From NCBI GenBank assembly GCA_943912265.1, contig CALTTS010000003.1:150036-214035 (forward strand): a stretch of DNA of 64,000 nucleotides. Direction: 5' to 3'. This DNA comes from an uncultured Xanthomonas sp. (GTDB lineage Bacteria > Pseudomonadota > Gammaproteobacteria > Xanthomonadales > Xanthomonadaceae). Every line of letters starts with the position of its first letter. Positions within the stretch are counted from its first letter, which is position 1. Positions 10,664-19,711 of this stretch are shown here, piece after piece. The translations under genes and the position numbers were made by a program. The notes beneath the pieces were generated by a model that had not been told where the DNA came from, did no database searches, and was given only the letters and a program-made list of their open reading frames with translations.

Positions 10664-12124
10664 TCAAGGATCGACGGCCGGATGCATGACCCAGCTGCCA
10701 TCCGCTCGGAAATCCAGACAGGCATCGGCAGCCTGCGCGCAATCGCCAACCGGGTGGATCCGGCTGATCGGCACACCCAGTCTCCAGGCCAATCCATACA
10801 TGCCGATGGCATAGAAACGCTGATCGTCGGCCACGTGCACCGACAGGGAGCCCGCTACCGGATGCTTGCTCTCGAGCTGCCGGAGCGTGGTTTCGGCCCA
10901 GCGCGCGCGTCCGATCAGGCCCGGATGGTCCAGCCTGCGGGTTCCTTCCACCGCCAGCCAGGAAGACGCGCCGATCAGCAAGACGGCCGGCAGCAGTGCG
11001 CGCCGTCCTTGCAGCGCGCGGGCCAACGCAATCGCCGGCACGATGGCGGCGATCGCCGCATAGTACGCATAGCTGTTCCAGGCCAGCGGGAAATACGGGG
11101 CGTAAGCCAATATCGGCAGCACCAGCACCAGCAGCCATTGCCTGTGCGACAGACGGGAAAGGCCGCCACGGGCAAGGGCCAGCCCCCATGCCGCAATGAC
11201 AGGCACGGCCACTGCCGCCGCCCAGGCCGCCCCCAGACGCAATCCACCGGTGGCTGCCAGCCGCAAGGCCTCGCGCGGCACGTTCAGCAGCCATGCCGCC
11301 AGTGCCGCCGCATTGCGCAACAGGTTGCCACCGAAGGCATAGGCATATTCCGGCGCCGGCGGCACCGTCACCTTCGAGCGCAGCCAGAGCCAGACCAGTC
11401 CCGTCACGATGCAGACGGCCAACGTGATCCACTCGCCGCGACGCATGCGACTGCAGGCAAACAGCGACAACCCGAACAACATCCCGGGCGTGAGGATTGC
11501 CGACTCCTTGCTCAACAATGCAAGGGCGAAAAACGGCGGCACCGTCGCCAGCAACATCACCCGCAACGGCCCCTGCCGGATCGAGGCAGCCAGCCACGCC
11601 GATGCCGCCGACCCGGTGAAAGCCACCAGAACCGGGCTGTTGACGGCGGCCACCCAGTGCACCGGCAACAACCCGACGGCCAGCACCCCGTACAGGCCGC
11701 CCGACAGCAACCCGACCGATACCGGCTGCTCCCAGCGGCAAACCCGCGCCAACGTGCCGCCGAGCAGTCCGACGGCAGCAGCTCCCGTCAGATGCAGGCC
11801 CAGTGCCGCCATGTGGGCAATACGGACATCACCTGCCATCGCGCCTTCGACAACACGCCACCACGCCTCCTGCGACAACGGCCGCCAGAACTGCACCGGC
11901 ACCGAAGGCCAGAACGTCTGCCACCAAGGCACTCCGGCAAGATTGGCCACACGTGCGCCGTACAGGTAAACGTAATCGTCGCCCCAGAACGGCGTGCCGA
12001 TCGCTGGCAGCCAGATCGCGGCAGCGAAGGCCGACAGGACCAGGAACGCGACGAGATCGCCGGCAACGCCGGCCGGCGATGGACGGGTTTCACGCGGCAT
12101 CATGCGGCGTCCGGTCTCGGGCAT
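10664..12124 (-). CDS. Polytopic membrane protein, possible GT-C glycosyltransferase
   Basis: A 486-residue protein with about 10-12 hydrophobic helices. The first periplasmic loop has FWGDDYVYLYG, an acidic pair after helix 1 as in GT-C (dolichyl/polyprenyl-phosphate sugar) transferases, followed by Trp-rich sequence. The C-terminal soluble tail has paired Cys residues. The start at 12124 (GGGG just upstream) is preferred; ATGs at 12103 and 12100 are alternatives. It lies 46 nt after pyrB on the same strand. Sugar transfer is an inference from fold only. Confidence 0.65.
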   Translation of the reverse strand: MPETGRRMMPRETRPSPAGVAGDLVAFLVLSAFAAAIWLPAIGTPFWGDDYVYLYGARVANLAGVPWWQTFWPSVPVQFWRPLSQEAWWRVVEGAMAGDVRIAHMAALGLHLTGAAAVGLLGGTLARVCRWEQPVSVGLLSGGLYGVLAVGLLPVHWVAAVNSPVLVAFTGSAASAWLAASIRQGPLRVMLLATVPPFFALALLSKESAILTPGMLFGLSLFACSRMRRGEWITLAVCIVTGLVWLWLRSKVTVPPAPEYAYAFGGNLLRNAAALAAWLLNVPREALRLAATGGLRLGAAWAAAVAVPVIAAWGLALARGGLSRLSHRQWLLVLVLPILAYAPYFPLAWNSYAYYAAIAAIVPAIALARALQGRRALLPAVLLIGASSWLAVEGTRRLDHPGLIGRARWAETTLRQLESKHPVAGSLSVHVADDQRFYAIGMYGLAWRLGVPISRIHPVGDCAQAADACLDFRADGSWVMHPAVDP

Positions 12125-12170
12125 CGCCCCGGACACGCGGACAGGCCGGGCGCAATCGTCGGCAGGCCCC

Positions 12171-13115
12171 TCATCCCAGCAGTGTCTCCAGCACCGCCAT
12201 GCGCACCGCCACGCCGTTGGCGACCTGGCGCAGCACCCACGACTGCGGGCCGTCGGCGACCTCGTCGGTGATCTCCACGCCGCGGTTGATCGGGCCGGGG
12301 TGCATGACGATGGCGTCCGCGGCGGCACGCTTCAGCCGCGCGGCGGTGAGGCCGTAGTGCTCGTGGTAGTGGTCGAGCGATTCCACCAGCCCCTCCTCCA
12401 TGCGCTCGCGCTGCAGGCGCAGCATCATCAGCGCATCCACGCCTTCGAGCATGGCGTCCAGGTCCTGGCCGACCTCGCAGCCGGCCAGGACGTCGTCGCC
12501 GGGCAGCAGCGCCGCCGGGCCGCACACGCGGATGCGGCCCACGCCCAGCGTGCGCAGCGCGTGCAAATCCGAACGCGCCACCCGCGAGTGCTTGACGTCG
12601 CCGACGATCAGCACGCTCAGCTTCGAGAAATCGCCGCCCTTGGCCTGGCGCAGGGTCAGCATGTCGAGCAGGCCCTGGGTGGGGTGCGCGCTGCGGCCGT
12701 CGCCGGCGTTGATCAGCGCGGTGCCCTCGCCGGCCGCATCGGCCAGCGCCTCGACCGCGCCGTCCCCGGGGTGGCGCACGACGAAGCCGCGCACGCCCAT
12801 CGCCTCCAGGTTCTTCATCGTGTCGCGCGCGGTCTCGCCCTTGCGCGTGGACGAGGTGGAGGCGTCGAAGTTCAGCACGTCCGCGCCGAGGCGCTGCGCG
12901 GCCAGGGTGAACGAGCTGCGGGTGCGCGTGGACGGCTCGAAGAACAGCGTGCACACGGCGGTGCCGGCCAGCACGCCGCGCTTGCCGACGCGCCCGACCG
13001 CCGCGTCGCGGATCTGCCCGGCGCGATCGAGCAGCTGCAGCAGGGTGGCGCGCGGCAGGCCTTCCAGGGTCAGCAGGTGGCGCAGGCGGCCGTCCGAATC
13101 GAGTTGCTGGGTCAT
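12171..13115 (-). CDS. pyrB: Aspartate carbamoyltransferase catalytic chain
   Basis: Catalyses carbamoyl phosphate plus aspartate to carbamoyl-aspartate, the committed pyrimidine step, in the cytoplasm. The 314 residues contain the carbamoyl-phosphate loop FEPSTRTRSSF (59-69), HPTQGLLD and the C-terminal HPGPINRGVE aspartate-site motif. ATG at 13115 is chosen over an upstream in-frame ATG that would add 13 unrelated residues. It is the third gene of algH-ruvX-pyrB; a pyrC-like partner does not follow here. No regulatory chain is visible nearby. Confidence 0.96.
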   Translation of the reverse strand: MTQQLDSDGRLRHLLTLEGLPRATLLQLLDRAGQIRDAAVGRVGKRGVLAGTAVCTLFFEPSTRTRSSFTLAAQRLGADVLNFDASTSSTRKGETARDTMKNLEAMGVRGFVVRHPGDGAVEALADAAGEGTALINAGDGRSAHPTQGLLDMLTLRQAKGGDFSKLSVLIVGDVKHSRVARSDLHALRTLGVGRIRVCGPAALLPGDDVLAGCEVGQDLDAMLEGVDALMMLRLQRERMEEGLVESLDHYHEHYGLTAARLKRAAADAIVMHPGPINRGVEITDEVADGPQSWVLRQVANGVAVRMAVLETLLG

Positions 13116-13157
13116 GGCGTGGGCATCATGGAAGCGGGAAGGAATCTGCGGCAAGCC

Positions 13158-13631
13158 TCAGCCGACCGGCGCGGCATCGTCCGGCGCCATCATCCAGCGC
13201 TCGACGATCACGGCGGCGGCGACGGCATCCAGCGCCTCGGCATCGCGGCGGCGCTTGCGGCCGGCGGCGCGGTCGCGCGCGAAACGCTGCGCGGCCTCGA
13301 CCGAACTGGAACGCTCGTCCACCATCACCACCGGCAGGCGCCAGCGTTCGTGCAGCTGGCGGGCGAAGGCGCGCGCGCGCTTGCGGTTGGGCTGGTCGCC
13401 GCCTTCGAGCGTGAGCGGGTCGCCGACCACCAGGCCGACCGGGCGCCACTCGGCCTGCAGCCGCGCCAGCGCGGCCCAGTCCGGGCCGTCGGCGCGCACC
13501 TCGACCACGGCCAGCGCACGCGCGCCGGTCAGGCCGCTGCCCAGCGCCACGCCGATGCGCCGCGAACCCACGTCGAAACCGAGCACGTTGCCGTCGCGCG
13601 GGATCGTCGGGCTGGCGGCGGACGGCAGCAC
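13158..13631 (-). CDS. ruvX: RuvX/YqgF-family RNase H-fold nuclease
   Basis: A 157-residue protein of the family annotated as putative pre-16S rRNA nuclease or Holliday-junction resolvase. The RNase-H-fold active site begins with LGFDVGSRRIGVALG, catalytic Asp at residue 20. Further acidic positions occur in VDERSSSVEA and AEALDAVAAAVI. It begins 1 nt after the algH stop, so translation is probably coupled. Length is normal. Confidence 0.94.
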   Translation of the reverse strand: MLPSAASPTIPRDGNVLGFDVGSRRIGVALGSGLTGARALAVVEVRADGPDWAALARLQAEWRPVGLVVGDPLTLEGGDQPNRKRARAFARQLHERWRLPVVMVDERSSSVEAAQRFARDRAAGRKRRRDAEALDAVAAAVIVERWMMAPDDAAPVG

Positions 13632-13632
13632 C

Positions 13633-14190
13633 TCAGGCGCGCCCGCTATAGTCGGTGAGGTTGAAGATGTCCACGCCCAGGCGCGCGGCGGCGCTCTGCC
13701 AGCGCTGCTCCAGCGGCGTGTCGAACAGCAGCTCCGGGTCGGCCGGCACGGTCAGCCAGCTGTTCTCGCCGATCTCGAACTCCACCTGCCCCGCGCCCCA
13801 GCCGGCACAGCCCAGCGCCACCAGCGAATGGCCGGGCCCGCGCCCTTCGGCCATCGCCGCGAGAATGTCGCGCGAGGTGGTCAGGTGCAGGTTGTCGCCG
13901 ATGGCCAGGCTGGAATCCCAGTCGTCCCCGCCGTCGTGCAGCACGAAGCCGCGCTCGGCATGCACCGGCCCGCCGGCCAGCACCGGGCGCGCGCGCAAGG
14001 CCTCGCCGTCGGCCGGAATGCCCATCTGCGCGAGCACCTCGCCCAGCGAGTATTCGGACAGGCGGTTGATCACGATGCCCATCGCGCCGTCCTCGTCGTG
14101 CTGGCAGACCAGAATCACGCTGCGCGCGAAATTCGGGTCGGCCAGCGCCGGCAGCGCGATCAGCAGGTGGTTGCTCAGATACCCGGACAT
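13633..14190 (-). CDS. algH: YqgE/AlgH family protein (UPF0301)
   Basis: A 185-residue cytosolic protein typical of the family: N-terminal LSNHLLIALPALADPNFARSV, HDEDGAMGIVINR, then GGPVHAERGFVLH and a central WGAGQVEFEIGENSW. In Pseudomonas algH was linked to alginate regulation, but its molecular activity is not established. It is the first gene of the algH-ruvX-pyrB unit, and its start lies 40 nt from the divergent tag gene with a palindrome between them. Confidence 0.95.
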   Translation of the reverse strand: MSGYLSNHLLIALPALADPNFARSVILVCQHDEDGAMGIVINRLSEYSLGEVLAQMGIPADGEALRARPVLAGGPVHAERGFVLHDGGDDWDSSLAIGDNLHLTTSRDILAAMAEGRGPGHSLVALGCAGWGAGQVEFEIGENSWLTVPADPELLFDTPLEQRWQSAAARLGVDIFNLTDYSGRA

Positions 14191-14202
14191 GCGGCCATTC
14201 TA

Positions 14203-14221
14203 CTAGGGCCCGAGGCCCTAG
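14203..14221. promoter_or_regulatory. 8-3-8 palindrome between algH and tag
   Basis: CTAGGGCC-CGA-GGCCCTAG lies in the 40-bp divergent gap. Its right arm contributes to the TAGACT hexamer that may be the -10 box of tag. It could be an operator or a small hairpin. Confidence 0.45.
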
Positions 14222-14224
14222 ACT
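14219..14224 (+). promoter_or_regulatory. Putative -10 box of tag (leaderless spacing)
   Basis: TAGACT ends 6 nt before the tag ATG at 14231, and no Shine-Dalgarno is present. A transcript starting at the usual distance would begin at or next to the start codon. Confidence 0.4.
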
Positions 14225-14230
14225 GTCGGC

Positions 14231-14788
14231 ATGAGCGGCTATTGCGACTTCGCGCCGGGCCACCCGGTCCACGGCGCCTACCACGACGGCGAATACGGCT
14301 ACCCGCAGCGCGACGAAGCCGGGCTGTTCGAGCGGCTGGTGCTGGAGATCAACCAGGCCGGGCTGAGCTGGGAGACGATCCTGAAGAAGCGCGCCGGCTT
14401 CCGGGCCGCCTATTCCGGCTTCGACGTGGATGCGGTGGCGGCCTATGGCGACGCCGACGTCGCCCGGCTGCTGGCCGACCCGGGCATCATCCGCAATCGC
14501 CTCAAGATCGCCGCGGCGATCCACAATGCCCGGGTCATAGTCGGCCTGCGCGATTCGCACGGCGGCTTCGCCGCCTGGCTGGACGCGCACCACCCGCTCG
14601 ACAAGGCCGGCTGGGTGAAGCTGTTCAAGCGCACCTTCCGCTTCACCGGCGGCGAGATCACCGGCGAGTTCCTGATGAGCCTGGGCTACCTGCCCGGCGC
14701 GCACCGCCCGGATTGCCCGGCCTACGCGCGCATCGCGGCGCTGGCGCCGCCGTGGATGCGGGGGCCGGCCGCTCAGACGCCCATGTAG
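14231..14788 (+). CDS. tag: DNA-3-methyladenine glycosylase I
   Basis: Base-excision repair enzyme removing 3-methyladenine. The 185-residue protein keeps the HhH-fold Tag zinc site: Cys5 and His18 at the N-terminus, and the His-xxx-Cys pair in GAHRPDCPAY near the C-terminus. The base-pocket region reads QAGLSWETILKKRAGFR. The last 16 nt overlap the end of the convergent yitT-like gene. It is divergent from algH. Confidence 0.95.
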   Translation: MSGYCDFAPGHPVHGAYHDGEYGYPQRDEAGLFERLVLEINQAGLSWETILKKRAGFRAAYSGFDVDAVAAYGDADVARLLADPGIIRNRLKIAAAIHNARVIVGLRDSHGGFAAWLDAHHPLDKAGWVKLFKRTFRFTGGEITGEFLMSLGYLPGAHRPDCPAYARIAALAPPWMRGPAAQTPM

Positions 14789-15531
14789 CGGTTGGGCCGG
14801 TGGTTGAACATCAGCACCAGGCTCAGCAGCGCGGCGCCGAGCGCCGACCAGGCCACCTTGGCCGGGCTGAGCACGAAGAACGCGGCCACCATCAGCATCG
14901 CGTCGAAGCTCATCTGCACCGCGCCGGCGCTGATGCCGCGGTCGCGCTGCAGGTACACGGCCAGGATGCCGATGCCGCCGAGGCTGGCGTGGTGGCGGAT
15001 GAAGAACAGGATGCCCAGCCCCACCAGCGCGCCGCCGACCAGGGCCGAATACAGCGGCGTCATGTGCGAATAGTCGGCCCAGCGCGGCAGCAGGTCGGTC
15101 AGCAGGCCGCAGGCGCCGACCGCGACGAAGGTCTTCAGGGTGAATTCCCAGCCCATCTGCCGCACCGACAGCCAGTAGAAAGGCATGTTCAGCACGATGA
15201 AGGCCAGGCCGAAGTTCCAGCCCGTGGCGTAGTGCAGCAGGAAGGCCACCCCGGCGATGCCGCCGATCATGATGCCGCCCTTGGCGAACACCGCCAGCCC
15301 CAGCGATGACACCAGCGTGGCCAGCAGCATGCCCTGCACGTCCTCGGCCACCGAATGCTGGAAGCGCGGGTCTTTCTGGTGCGGCAGCCCGGCCGAAGGC
15401 GCCGGCGGCGTGATCGGGCCGGACGTGACGGGGCCGGAATCGGCCACGGACGCGGCTTCCGGGGGAACGGCGGGATGGGAGGACTTCACGGCGGGACGGC
15501 GACGGCGTGGGGTCCGGTTATTAGACACCAT
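14773..15531 (-). CDS. YitT-family membrane protein
   Basis: A 252-residue inner-membrane protein. About 45 polar, Pro/Ala-rich residues precede five or six hydrophobic helices with KGGIMIGGIAGVAFLLHY, LGILFFIRHHASLGGIGILAVY and LNMPFYWLSVRQMG, all characteristic of the YitT (DUF161) membrane domain. There is no clear C-terminal DUF2179. The ATG at 15531 lacks a strong ribosome site; a GTG within the polar leader is an alternative. Some relatives have been proposed as transporters, but function is unproven. Confidence 0.85.
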   Translation of the reverse strand: MVSNNRTPRRRRPAVKSSHPAVPPEAASVADSGPVTSGPITPPAPSAGLPHQKDPRFQHSVAEDVQGMLLATLVSSLGLAVFAKGGIMIGGIAGVAFLLHYATGWNFGLAFIVLNMPFYWLSVRQMGWEFTLKTFVAVGACGLLTDLLPRWADYSHMTPLYSALVGGALVGLGILFFIRHHASLGGIGILAVYLQRDRGISAGAVQMSFDAMLMVAAFFVLSPAKVAWSALGAALLSLVLMFNHRPNRYMGV

Positions 15532-15650
15532 CGGGCGACATGGTTGCGTGAGCAACTTCGCCCGCGCGGGCCGCCGCCAGCGACTCCCACGCGCGGCGGC
15601 GGGCCGTGTCCGGCCGCCGGAATCCCGCGCCGCCGCCGTGCGTGCCGGGC

Positions 15651-16781
15651 TCAGCGCACCTCGGAGATGCCCACCCCGTCCAGGCCCTGCGCCAGGGTCT
15701 GCGCATTGCCGCCCTGGGCCAGCTTGATGCGCAGGCGCACCTCGTTCTGCGAGTCGGCGAAACGCAGCGCATCCTCGTAGCTGATCTCGCCGGCCTGGTA
15801 CAGGTCGAACAGGCTCTGGTCGAAGGTCTTCATCCCGAGCTGGGTGGACTCCTTCATCACGTCCTTGAGCTTGTGGATCTCGCCGTCGCGGATGTAGTCC
15901 TGCACCAGCGGCGTACCCAGCAGCACCTCCAGCGCGGCGCGGCGGGCCTTGCCGTCCGGCGTGGGCACCAGCTGCTGGGCGACGATGCCCTTGAGGTTGA
16001 GCGACAGGTCCATCAGCAGCTGGCTGCGCCGGTCCTCGGGGAAGAAATTGATCATGCGGTCCATCGCCTGGTTGGCGTTGTTGGCGTGCAGCGTGCACAG
16101 CACCAGGTGGCCGGTCTCGGCGAAGGCGATGGCGTGGTCCATCGTCTCGCGGGTGCGCACCTCGCCGATCATGATCACGTCCGGCGCCTGGCGCAGGGTG
16201 TTCTTCAGTGCGTTGTCCCAGCTGTCGGTGTCCACCCCGACCTCGCGCTGGGTGACGATGCAGCCCTCGTGCCGGTGCACGAACTCGATCGGGTCCTCGA
16301 TGGTGATGATGTGGCCGGTCGAGTTCTGGTTGCGGTAGCCGATCATCGAGGCCAGCGAGGTCGACTTGCCGGTGCCGGTGGCACCGACGAACAGCACGAT
16401 GCCGCGCTTGGTCATCGCCAGCTGGCGGATCACCGGCGGCAGGCCCAGCTCCTCGATGGTCGGAATCTTGGTCTCGATCCGGCGCAGCACCATGCCCACC
16501 TGGTTGCGCTGGAAGAAGCAGCTGACGCGGAAGCGGCCGACGTTGGCCACGCCGATGGCGAAGTTGCACTCGTGGGTCTTCTCGAACTCCTCGCGCTGGG
16601 CCGGCGTCATCACGTTCAGCACCAGCTCGCGGCTCTGCTGCGGCGTCAGCGGGGTCTGCGTGATCGGCGCGATGCGGCCGTTGACCTTCATCGATGGCGG
16701 CATGCCCGCCGTGATGAACAGGTCCGAGGCCTTCTGGTGCGCCATCAGCTTGAGGAAGGAAGTGAAATCGATGGTGCTCAT
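15651..16781 (-). CDS. pilU: Type IV pilus retraction ATPase PilU
   Basis: A 376-residue hexameric secretion-type ATPase assisting PilT in pilus retraction at the inner-membrane base. Motifs in order: Walker A VGATGTGKST, Asp box IITIEDPIEFVH, atypical Walker B VIMIGEVRTRETM, His box ETGHLVLCTLHANN. It lacks the PilT AIRNLI sequence, which separates PilU from PilT. CGGAG precedes the ATG at 16781. It follows pilT by 91 nt on the same strand. Confidence 0.96.
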   Translation of the reverse strand: MSTIDFTSFLKLMAHQKASDLFITAGMPPSMKVNGRIAPITQTPLTPQQSRELVLNVMTPAQREEFEKTHECNFAIGVANVGRFRVSCFFQRNQVGMVLRRIETKIPTIEELGLPPVIRQLAMTKRGIVLFVGATGTGKSTSLASMIGYRNQNSTGHIITIEDPIEFVHRHEGCIVTQREVGVDTDSWDNALKNTLRQAPDVIMIGEVRTRETMDHAIAFAETGHLVLCTLHANNANQAMDRMINFFPEDRRSQLLMDLSLNLKGIVAQQLVPTPDGKARRAALEVLLGTPLVQDYIRDGEIHKLKDVMKESTQLGMKTFDQSLFDLYQAGEISYEDALRFADSQNEVRLRIKLAQGGNAQTLAQGLDGVGISEVR

Positions 16782-16872
16782 CGGCGGTTCTCCGGTCTGC
16801 CTGGGCCGTGCGCGGCGCCGCGCGCCCCGCCGGATGCGTCGTGGACGGGGCCAGCCCCGCCCGCGTCCTGCC

Positions 16873-17910
16873 TCACTCGAACAAACGCTTGTCCTTGGCG
16901 TACTCGCGCGCCTGCTGGCGCGTGACCAGGCTGCGCTTGACCAGATCCTGCAGGTTCTGGTCCAGCGTCTGCATGCCGAACTGCTGGCCGGTCTGGATCG
17001 ACGAATACATCTGCGCCACCTTGTCCTCGCGGATCAGGTTGCGGATGGCCGGGGTGGCCACCATGATCTCGTGCGAGGCCACGCGGCCGCCGCCGACGCG
17101 CTTGAGCAGCGCCTGCGAGATCACCGCGCGCAGCGATTCGGACAGCATCGAACGCACCATCGGCTTCTCGCCGGCCGGGAACACGTCGATGATGCGGTCG
17201 ATGGTCTTGGCCGCCGAGCTGGTGTGCAGCGTGCCGAACACCAGGTGGCCGGTTTCCGCCGCGGTCAATGCCAGGCGGATGGTTTCCAGGTCGCGCAGCT
17301 CGCCCACCAGAATGTAGTCCGGGTCCTCGCGCAGCGCCGAGCGCAGGGCCTCGTTGAAGCCGTGGGTGTCGCGGTGCACCTCGCGCTGGTTGATCAGGCA
17401 CTTCTGCGAGGTGTGGACGAATTCGATCGGGTCCTCGACGGTGAGGATGTGGCCGTATTCGTTCTTGTTGATGTGGTCCACCATCGCCGCCAGCGTGGTC
17501 GACTTGCCCGAACCGGTCGGCCCGGTCACCAGGATCAGGCCCTGCGGCTGGTCGATCAGCTCGCGGAACACCGGCGGGCAGGCCAGCTCGTCCAGGGTCA
17601 GCACCTCGGACGGAATGGTGCGGAACACCGCGCCGGCGCCGCGGTTCTGGTTGAACGCGTTGACGCGGAAGCGCGCCAGGCCGGGGATCTCGAAGGAGAA
17701 GTCGACCTCGAGGAACTCCTCGTAGTCGCGGCGCTGCTTGTCGGACATGATGTCGTAGATCAGCGCGTGCACCTGCTTGTGGTCCAGCGCCGGGATGTTG
17801 ATGCGGCGCACGTCGCCGTCCACGCGGATCATCGGCGGCAGCCCTGCGGACAGGTGCAGGTCCGACGCCTTGTTCTTGACCGAAAACGCCAGCAGCTCGG
17901 CGATGTCCAT
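16873..17910 (-). CDS. pilT: Type IV pilus retraction ATPase PilT
   Basis: Cytoplasmic motor that depolymerises type IV pili, driving twitching motility and DNA uptake. The 345-residue protein has Walker A TGPTGSGKST (129-138), Asp box LTVEDPIEFVH, Walker B YILVGELRDLETI, His box ETGHLVFGTLHT and the PilT-specific PAIRNLIRE. AGGGGAG precedes the ATG at 17910. pilU follows, and yggS-proC start divergently, as in other gammaproteobacteria. Confidence 0.97.
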   Translation of the reverse strand: MDIAELLAFSVKNKASDLHLSAGLPPMIRVDGDVRRINIPALDHKQVHALIYDIMSDKQRRDYEEFLEVDFSFEIPGLARFRVNAFNQNRGAGAVFRTIPSEVLTLDELACPPVFRELIDQPQGLILVTGPTGSGKSTTLAAMVDHINKNEYGHILTVEDPIEFVHTSQKCLINQREVHRDTHGFNEALRSALREDPDYILVGELRDLETIRLALTAAETGHLVFGTLHTSSAAKTIDRIIDVFPAGEKPMVRSMLSESLRAVISQALLKRVGGGRVASHEIMVATPAIRNLIREDKVAQMYSSIQTGQQFGMQTLDQNLQDLVKRSLVTRQQAREYAKDKRLFE

Positions 17911-18039
17911 GCTGCACTCCCCTGGAACTCTGCGAAAGTGGAATCCCTGACCGGCTGGTCGCGGCCGTGACGGCGCGACTGGATGAATCCGGCCCCCGGC
18001 GGCAGTATAGCCACCCTCCGCACAGCGTAACCGGCCATC

Positions 18040-18726
18040 GTGAGAGACACCGCCCTGCCCCAGATCCTGCAGCGCGCAGCTGCGTCCGCCCAAGCGGCCG
18101 GTCGCCCGGAAGCGCGCCTGCTGGCTGTGTCCAAGACCCAGCCGGCCGACGCCGTGGCTGCGCTGGCGGCACAGGGGCAACGCGCCTTCGGCGAAAACTA
18201 CGTGCAGGAAGCGGCCGCCAAGATCGCCGCGCTGGCCCCGCTCGGGCTGGAATGGCACCTGATCGGCCACCTGCAGTCCAACAAGGCCGACATCGCCGCG
18301 CGCCTGTTCGACTGGGTGCAGACCGTGGACCGGCCCAAACTGGTGGCAGCGCTCGCCCGCCACCGCCCCGCCGCGCTGCCGCCGCTGAACGTGCTGGTGC
18401 AGGTCAACATCGACGACGAAGGCAGCAAGAGCGGCTGCGCGCCCGCCGACATCGACGCCCTGGCCGCTGCCGTCGCCGCCGAACCGCGCCTGCGCCTGCG
18501 CGGGCTGATGGCCATCCCGGCGCCCTTCCCCGACGAGGCGCCGCGCCGCGCCGCCTTCCGCCGCATGCGCGCCCTGTTCGATGCGCTGGCCGCGCGCCAT
18601 CCGGGCATCGACACGCTGTCGATGGGCATGAGCGGCGATTTCGAACTGGCCATCGCCGAGGGCGCGACGATGGTGCGCGTAGGCACCGCGCTGTTCGGCG
18701 CCCGGCCGCCCAAACCCGAAGCCTGA
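18040..18726 (+). CDS. yggS: YggS-type pyridoxal-phosphate homeostasis protein
   Basis: A 228-residue PLP-binding, alanine-racemase-fold protein thought to buffer PLP and affect amino-acid pools. The Schiff-base Lys is in LLAVSKTQ (Lys32). FGENYVQEAA, WHLIGHLQSNK and the C-terminal SMGMSGDFELAIAEGATMVRVGTALFG are family blocks. The start is GTG at 18040, since no upstream in-frame ATG fits. proC follows 55 nt downstream. Confidence 0.95.
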   Translation: MRDTALPQILQRAAASAQAAGRPEARLLAVSKTQPADAVAALAAQGQRAFGENYVQEAAAKIAALAPLGLEWHLIGHLQSNKADIAARLFDWVQTVDRPKLVAALARHRPAALPPLNVLVQVNIDDEGSKSGCAPADIDALAAAVAAEPRLRLRGLMAIPAPFPDEAPRRAAFRRMRALFDALAARHPGIDTLSMGMSGDFELAIAEGATMVRVGTALFGARPPKPEA

Positions 18727-18781
18727 CCGGTCCGTTTCGACACCCGGCCGGCCCCTTTCCTCGTCTCGCCCAAGGCACGCC

Positions 18782-19624
18782 ATGAGCACGCATTCCCCCG
18801 TCCCCGCGCCCGTCATCGCCTTCATCGGCGGCGGCAACATGGCACGCAGCCTGATCGGCGGGCTGATCGCGCGCGGCACCGCGCCCGGCAGCATCCGCGT
18901 GACCAATCCCGGCGCGGACAAGCGCGACGCCTTGCACCGCGACTTCGGCGTGGCCACCTTCGCCAGCGCGGAAGAAGCCGTGGATGGCGCGGACGTCTGG
19001 CTGTTCGCGGTCAAACCGCAGGTCATCCGTGGCGTCTGCCAGACGCTGGCGCCTCTTGCCTCGACGCAATCGCCGCTGCTGGTGTCGATTGCCGCCGGCA
19101 TCACCACCGCGCAAGTGCGGCGCTGGCTCGGCATGCCGGACGCGCGCGTGGTGCGGGCGATGCCCAATACCCCGTCCCTGCTCGGCGCCGGCGTCACCGG
19201 CCTGTATGCCGATGCCGCCCTGCCCGCCGTGCTGCGCGAGCAGGCACAGTCCGTACTCGATGCCGCCGGCCAGACCGTGTGGCTCGACGACGAGGCTTCG
19301 ATGGATGCGGTGACCGCCGTTTCCGGCAGCGGCCCCGCCTACGCCTTCCTGCTGGCCGAAGCGATGGAAGCCGCCGCCAGCGCCGAGGGTCTGCCCGCCG
19401 ATGCCGCGCGCACGCTGGTGGTGCAGACGCTGCTCGGCGCGGCACGGATGCTGGCCGAATCCGGCGAATCGGCCGCCGAACTGCGCCGCCGCGTCACCTC
19501 GCCCAATGGCACCACACAAGCGGCCATCGAGACGTTCCAACGCGGCGGATTCGAGGCACTGACCGCCGCCGCCATCCATGCCGCCCGGGTGCGCGGCGCG
19601 GAACTTTCCTCCGCCAACGACTGA
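18782..19624 (+). CDS. proC: Pyrroline-5-carboxylate reductase
   Basis: Last step of proline synthesis: NAD(P)H-dependent reduction of 1-pyrroline-5-carboxylate. The 280-residue protein begins with a Rossmann motif IAFIGGGNMARSLIGGL. It carries FAVKPQV, VRAMPNTPSLLGAGVTGLY and the C-terminal signature beginning DAVTAVSGSGPAYAFLLAEA, with MDAVT preceding the substrate site. It ends with a 10-bp hairpin just after the stop. Confidence 0.96.
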   Translation: MSTHSPVPAPVIAFIGGGNMARSLIGGLIARGTAPGSIRVTNPGADKRDALHRDFGVATFASAEEAVDGADVWLFAVKPQVIRGVCQTLAPLASTQSPLLVSIAAGITTAQVRRWLGMPDARVVRAMPNTPSLLGAGVTGLYADAALPAVLREQAQSVLDAAGQTVWLDDEASMDAVTAVSGSGPAYAFLLAEAMEAAASAEGLPADAARTLVVQTLLGAARMLAESGESAAELRRRVTSPNGTTQAAIETFQRGGFEALTAAAIHAARVRGAELSSAND

Positions 19625-19625
19625 A

Positions 19626-19654
19626 TCCCGGCATTGCATCGGCGAATGCCGGGA
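19626..19654 (+). terminator. Hairpin terminator after proC
   Basis: TCCCGGCATT and AATGCCGGGA form a perfect 10-bp stem with a 9-nt loop, starting 1 nt after the proC stop codon. There is no strong T run. Confidence 0.6.
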
Positions 19655-19693
19655 AACCACCCGAGCCGCCATGTAATTCCCCATTCAGTTCGG

Positions 19694-19699
19694 CATAAT
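19694..19699 (+). promoter_or_regulatory. Putative -10 box before the ABC-phosphatase gene
   Basis: CATAAT matches five of six bases of the sigma70 -10 consensus. It would start transcription near 19706, just before the first stem of the structured leader. The -35 region (ATGTAA at 17-bp spacing) is weak. Confidence 0.35.
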
Positions 19700-19711
19700 G
19701 GCCTGGAAGCG

